From Granulosicoccus sp947495035 (GTDB taxonomy: Bacteria; Pseudomonadota; Gammaproteobacteria; Granulosicoccales; Granulosicoccaceae), in NCBI RefSeq assembly GCF_050589605.1, contig NZ_JBNGOO010000002.1: 64,000 bases of DNA; one strand, 5' to 3'. Below, one piece after another: positions 61,132 to 64,000 of this stretch. The notes beneath the pieces are model-generated. The model was not told the DNA's origin. It was given only the letters and a program-made list of their open reading frames with translations, and did not search any database. The translations under genes and the position numbers were made by a program. The stretch's first letter is position 1; each line of letters opens with the position of its first letter.

Positions 61132-62271
61132 ATGAATTCCCTGATCCCTGATGGCTGCCTGGTGGGCCGAGTCTGGAACAGCGCTGCTCAAGGCCCGTCG
61201 GTGGTTACCGTCCGGAACGGGCAGTTCATTGACATCACGAATCGAACCGCACCGACGACGCGGGACATCTGTGAAATGGATGACCCGGTCGGGTATGTGC
61301 TTCAGGCAGACGGACCGGTGCTGGGTTCGGTTGAGCAGATCCTGTCCGCCACGGTAGGCGATCAGGGGCAGACGCATCTTCTTGCCCCCTGTGATCTGCA
61401 AGCGGTCAAGGCCTGTGGTGTCACCTTTGCCAATTCGATGGTCGAACGGGTGATCGAGGAACAGGCCGCAGGTGATCCGAAGAAGGCTGAAGGAATCCGC
61501 TTGCGGGTGCAGGCTGTCATTGGCGATAGTCTGAGTAACATCCGTGCCGGGTCGGAGGAAGCCGAGCAGATAAAGAATGCTCTGATAGCCGAAGGCATGT
61601 GGAGCCAGTACCTGGAAGTGGGTATCGGTCCGGATGCCGAGGTCTTTTCCAAGGCTCAGGTTCTGTCATCGGTGGGTACGGGAGCTGATGTCGGTCTGCA
61701 TCCGGTCTCGAGCTGGAACAATCCCGAACCGGAGATTGTTCTGGCGGTATCTTCCCAAGGCAGGATCGTAGGGGCCACCCTTGGAAATGATGTCAATCTG
61801 CGGGATGTCGAAGGCCGTTCTGCGCTGTTGCTGGGCAAGGCCAAGGATAACAATGCATCCTGTGCCATTGGCCCTCTGATTCGACTGTTCGATGCCGACT
61901 ATACGCTCGATGATGTCCGTTCCGCGGAGCTTGACCTGCGTGTCGAAGGCGTCGACGGCTTTGTCATGGATGGAGCCTCTTCAATGAATCAGATCAGTCG
62001 TGATCCGGCGGATCTCGTTATGCAGACCATTGGCCGTCACCATCAGTATCCCGATGGCTTTCTTCTCTTTCTGGGAACCCTGTTTGCACCGACTCAGGAT
62101 CGCGACGTACCGGGCGAGGGATTCACTCACAAGACAGGAGATGTCGTGACCATTGCGACCCCGGCTCTGGGCGCATTGGCCAATACGGTCAAGCTGTCGA
62201 CCGAATGCACCGAGTGGACGTTCGGAATCAGCCATCTGATGCGGAATCTGGCTGCACGGCAACTGTTGTAA
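61132..62271 (+). CDS. Fumarylacetoacetate hydrolase (FAH) family protein
   Basis: A 379-residue enzyme of the FAH superfamily (AraD1/2-keto-3-deoxyarabinonate dehydratase-like group by the stretch SSWNNPEPEIVLAVSSQG and NDVNLRDVEGRSALLLGKAKDNNASCAIGP). The divalent-metal Glu/Glu/Asp set lies in this region. It may dehydrate a sugar acid or hydrolyse a C-C bond in a ring-cleavage product. ATG 61132 follows CGGAG at 6 bases; the TTG at 61117 is less likely. It follows the LysR gene closely. Confidence 0.85.
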   Translation: MNSLIPDGCLVGRVWNSAAQGPSVVTVRNGQFIDITNRTAPTTRDICEMDDPVGYVLQADGPVLGSVEQILSATVGDQGQTHLLAPCDLQAVKACGVTFANSMVERVIEEQAAGDPKKAEGIRLRVQAVIGDSLSNIRAGSEEAEQIKNALIAEGMWSQYLEVGIGPDAEVFSKAQVLSSVGTGADVGLHPVSSWNNPEPEIVLAVSSQGRIVGATLGNDVNLRDVEGRSALLLGKAKDNNASCAIGPLIRLFDADYTLDDVRSAELDLRVEGVDGFVMDGASSMNQISRDPADLVMQTIGRHHQYPDGFLLFLGTLFAPTQDRDVPGEGFTHKTGDVVTIATPALGALANTVKLSTECTEWTFGISHLMRNLAARQLL

Positions 62272-62428
62272 CGGTACGCCACCGAAGCTGACTTTGCACG
62301 GAAACGCTTGTGCATCGGCTGAAGGACGCTGGCGTTGTCCGGCGTTCTGAGTTGCACCCGGTACGCAAACAGGCGAGAATTCCGTACAGGTGACTCCTGT
62401 GTTTCCGCAAACGACAAGGTATCAACGC

Positions 62429-63613
62429 ATGAATAATGAAGTCTTCATCATCGATGGCGCACGTACGGCAATCGGCACGTTCGGTGGCTCGCTTGCCGGT
62501 CAGGCTCCGACCGCACTTGCCAGTCTTGTCACAAGGGAAGCAATGAGTCGCAGCAAGGTCGATCCCGGCCACATCGGCCATGTTGTCTTCGGTCATGTGA
62601 TCAATACCGAGCCGCGTGACATGTATCTGTCTCGAGTAGCGGCGATCGACGCCGGTATCCATCAGGAAGCACCGGCACTGACGGTCAACCGTCTGTGTGG
62701 CTCCGGAGCACAGGCCGTGGTATCCGCAGCCCAGCATCTCATGCTGGGTGATGCCGAGCTTGCCATTGCCGGCGGTAGCGAAGTCATGTCTCGTTCTCCT
62801 TACATGCTGCAGGCGGCGCGCTTCGGTCAGAAGATGGGCAATGCGGCCATGATCGACATGATGCTGGGAGCCCTGTCCGACCCGTTCGGCGCCGGTCATA
62901 TGGGGGTGACTGCAGAGAACGTGGCGGCTGAAAACGACATCAGCCGTGAAGCTCAGGACAGTTTTGCCGCGGAAAGTCAACGCCGGGCACTGGCAGCGAT
63001 CGAGGCCGGTGTGTTCAAGGAGCAGATCGTGCCGGTCGAGATCAAGTCACGACGTGAAACGGTTTCCTTCGAGACCGATGAACATCCCAAGCCTGGCACG
63101 ACGGCAGAAAGCCTGGCCGGGCTGCGGGCCGCGTTTCAGAAAGAAGGTACTGTCACTGCAGGTAATGCATCGGGTATCAATGATGGTGCGGCCGCGATGG
63201 TACTGGCGACTGGCTCGGCAGTGGAAAAGCACGGGCTCAAGCCTCGAGCACGCCTGCTCGGTTATGCACATGCCGGTGTTCGTCCGGACATCATGGGAAT
63301 CGGTCCGGTACCGGCTGTACAGAATCTGCTCGACAAGTTGGGCATGACGCACGATCAATTCGATCTGATCGAGTCCAACGAAGCATTCGCAGCACAAGCC
63401 TGTGCAGTCAACAAGGTTCTCGGGTTGGATACGGCCAAGGTCAATCCCAATGGTGGAGCCATTGCATTGGGCCACCCGGTCGGTGCCACCGGCGCCATAA
63501 TCACCATCAAGGCCATGTATGAGCTGGAACGAAGCGGAGGCCGCTACGCGCTCATCACCATGTGTATCGGTGGCGGACAAGGCATTGCACTGGCGATCGA
63601 ACGCGTGTCGTGA
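62429..63613 (+). CDS. Acetyl-CoA acetyltransferase (thiolase)
   Basis: A 394-residue thiolase. Catalytic Cys90 in NRLCGSGAQAV, His in GHPVGATGA and the second Cys in CIGGGQG are present. It condenses two acetyl-CoA, or cleaves 3-ketoacyl-CoA, so it could serve polyhydroxybutyrate synthesis or the end of an aromatic or fatty acid route. I start at ATG 62429, with AAGG upstream; no other beta-oxidation gene is in view. Confidence 0.93.
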   Translation: MNNEVFIIDGARTAIGTFGGSLAGQAPTALASLVTREAMSRSKVDPGHIGHVVFGHVINTEPRDMYLSRVAAIDAGIHQEAPALTVNRLCGSGAQAVVSAAQHLMLGDAELAIAGGSEVMSRSPYMLQAARFGQKMGNAAMIDMMLGALSDPFGAGHMGVTAENVAAENDISREAQDSFAAESQRRALAAIEAGVFKEQIVPVEIKSRRETVSFETDEHPKPGTTAESLAGLRAAFQKEGTVTAGNASGINDGAAAMVLATGSAVEKHGLKPRARLLGYAHAGVRPDIMGIGPVPAVQNLLDKLGMTHDQFDLIESNEAFAAQACAVNKVLGLDTAKVNPNGGAIALGHPVGATGAIITIKAMYELERSGGRYALITMCIGGGQGIALAIERVS

Positions 63614-63703
63614 GTCTGGAGGCGTCAGCACGGGCGAATATCGAAGTCGTGCCGGGCTGGCGCCGTCATTTATCCAGATCGGGGTCGAATCGGCATCAGC
63701 AGC

Positions 63704-64000
63704 ATGGTTGAGAATGGCCCACAGGTCTCGGTTGCATGGGACAGTAGCACCACGATCGAATGGTTGCTGAAAAAGGGCAGGCTGCTGGGCAGCATTGATA
63801 AGCTCACCCATCAGCTGGGGCATCAGTTGCTGGCGGCTGGTGCGCCGCTCTGGCGCTTTCGTGTTTCCATGCGTACGCTGCACCCACTGGTCGCCGCCTC
63901 CACCTGCATCTGGGAAAGGGACGAGAAATTCATCCCGCCGGTCGAGACCGGCCATGGTGTTGAATTGCGTTCTGAATACATCGGCAGCCCCTTCGAGGCC
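63704..64000 (+). CDS. Adenylate/guanylate cyclase domain protein, N-terminal part only
   Basis: The frame runs 99 codons to the window edge. The visible part WLLKKGRLLGSIDKLTHQLG, then APLWRFRVSMRTLHPLV, resembles the conserved N-terminal domain of bacterial class III cyclases that carry a C-terminal catalytic domain. The cyclase domain itself lies beyond the window, so the call is inferred from this domain. ATG 63704 is the first start after the thiolase stop; no clear ribosome-binding site. Confidence 0.7.
   Translation, partial: MVENGPQVSVAWDSSTTIEWLLKKGRLLGSIDKLTHQLGHQLLAAGAPLWRFRVSMRTLHPLVAASTCIWERDEKFIPPVETGHGVELRSEYIGSPFEA

Noticed and set aside
63614..63703. A small gene starting at the GTG near 63612.
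   Set aside because: It ends after about 33 codons with no recognisable sequence; the cyclase-type frame starting at 63704 is better supported.

Overview
The window reads as chromosomal DNA of a free-living, aerobic, heterotrophic gammaproteobacterium, probably marine. Supporting signs are the acetyl-CoA synthetase / VC_2705-type symporter / transporter-kinase island, the YqjE/YqjD-like operon, many ABC uptake systems and several small catabolic operons with their own regulators. The content resembles Granulosicoccus-type genomes, but that assignment is an inference from gene content only. No rRNA, tRNA, CRISPR array, insertion sequence or phage gene was seen. Gene boundaries are mostly tight, with many ATGA start/stop overlaps.

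Layout. (1) 1-7.4 kb: 3' end of an oligopeptide-type ABC ATPase, a GH16 lipoprotein with a Thr/Asp/Gly repeat linker, a MATE exporter, a small Cys-rich protein, a YqjE/YqjD-like membrane operon ending in an orphan HisKA-like protein, and a homocysteine S-methyltransferase family enzyme. (2) 7.4-22.4 kb: an acetate island. It holds acs, a DUF4212 + sodium/solute symporter pair, two DUF294/CBS nucleotidyltransferase-like proteins, a DnaQ-like exonuclease, a symporter-fused histidine kinase, a single-domain receiver, and (as the last gene of the next operon) a LuxR-type response regulator. (3) 21.5-28.3 kb: an amide island in which an NCS1-permease-fused hybrid histidine kinase and its LuxR-type regulator face formamidase, an FmdB zinc-ribbon protein and an AmiS/UreI channel. 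(4) 28.4-37.2 kb: a peptide-type ABC importer with two M20 metallopeptidase-family proteins under a HutC-type GntR regulator. (5) 37.3-49.1 kb: a long catabolic operon under an FCD-type GntR regulator. It encodes a sugar ABC importer, aldose dehydrogenase, lactonase, enolase-superfamily dehydratase, HpcH/HpaI aldolase, aldehyde dehydrogenase and a split UxaA-type dehydratase. Together these form an almost complete non-phosphorylative sugar (or sugar-acid) route. (6) 49.2-51.2 kb: a secreted small protein and a PepSY membrane protein. (7) 51.2-55.7 kb: LacI regulator with a gluconate-repressor-like operator, then PhyH dioxygenase, shikimate-dehydrogenase-like protein, a second HpcH/HpaI aldolase and a histidine phosphatase. 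(8) 55.8-64 kb: a large reductive dehalogenase fused to its own flavin/2Fe-2S reductase, a secreted double NTF2-like protein, LysR regulator, FAH-family enzyme, acetyl-CoA acetyltransferase and the start of an adenylate cyclase.

The two most unusual items are the NCS1-permease-fused hybrid kinase with a cysteine-rich insert beside the formamidase genes, and the self-sufficient reductive dehalogenase fusion. Other points of interest are an M20 protein that has lost metal ligands, a histidine phosphatase whose catalytic histidine lies upstream of its first ATG, and strong hairpins inside several operons.
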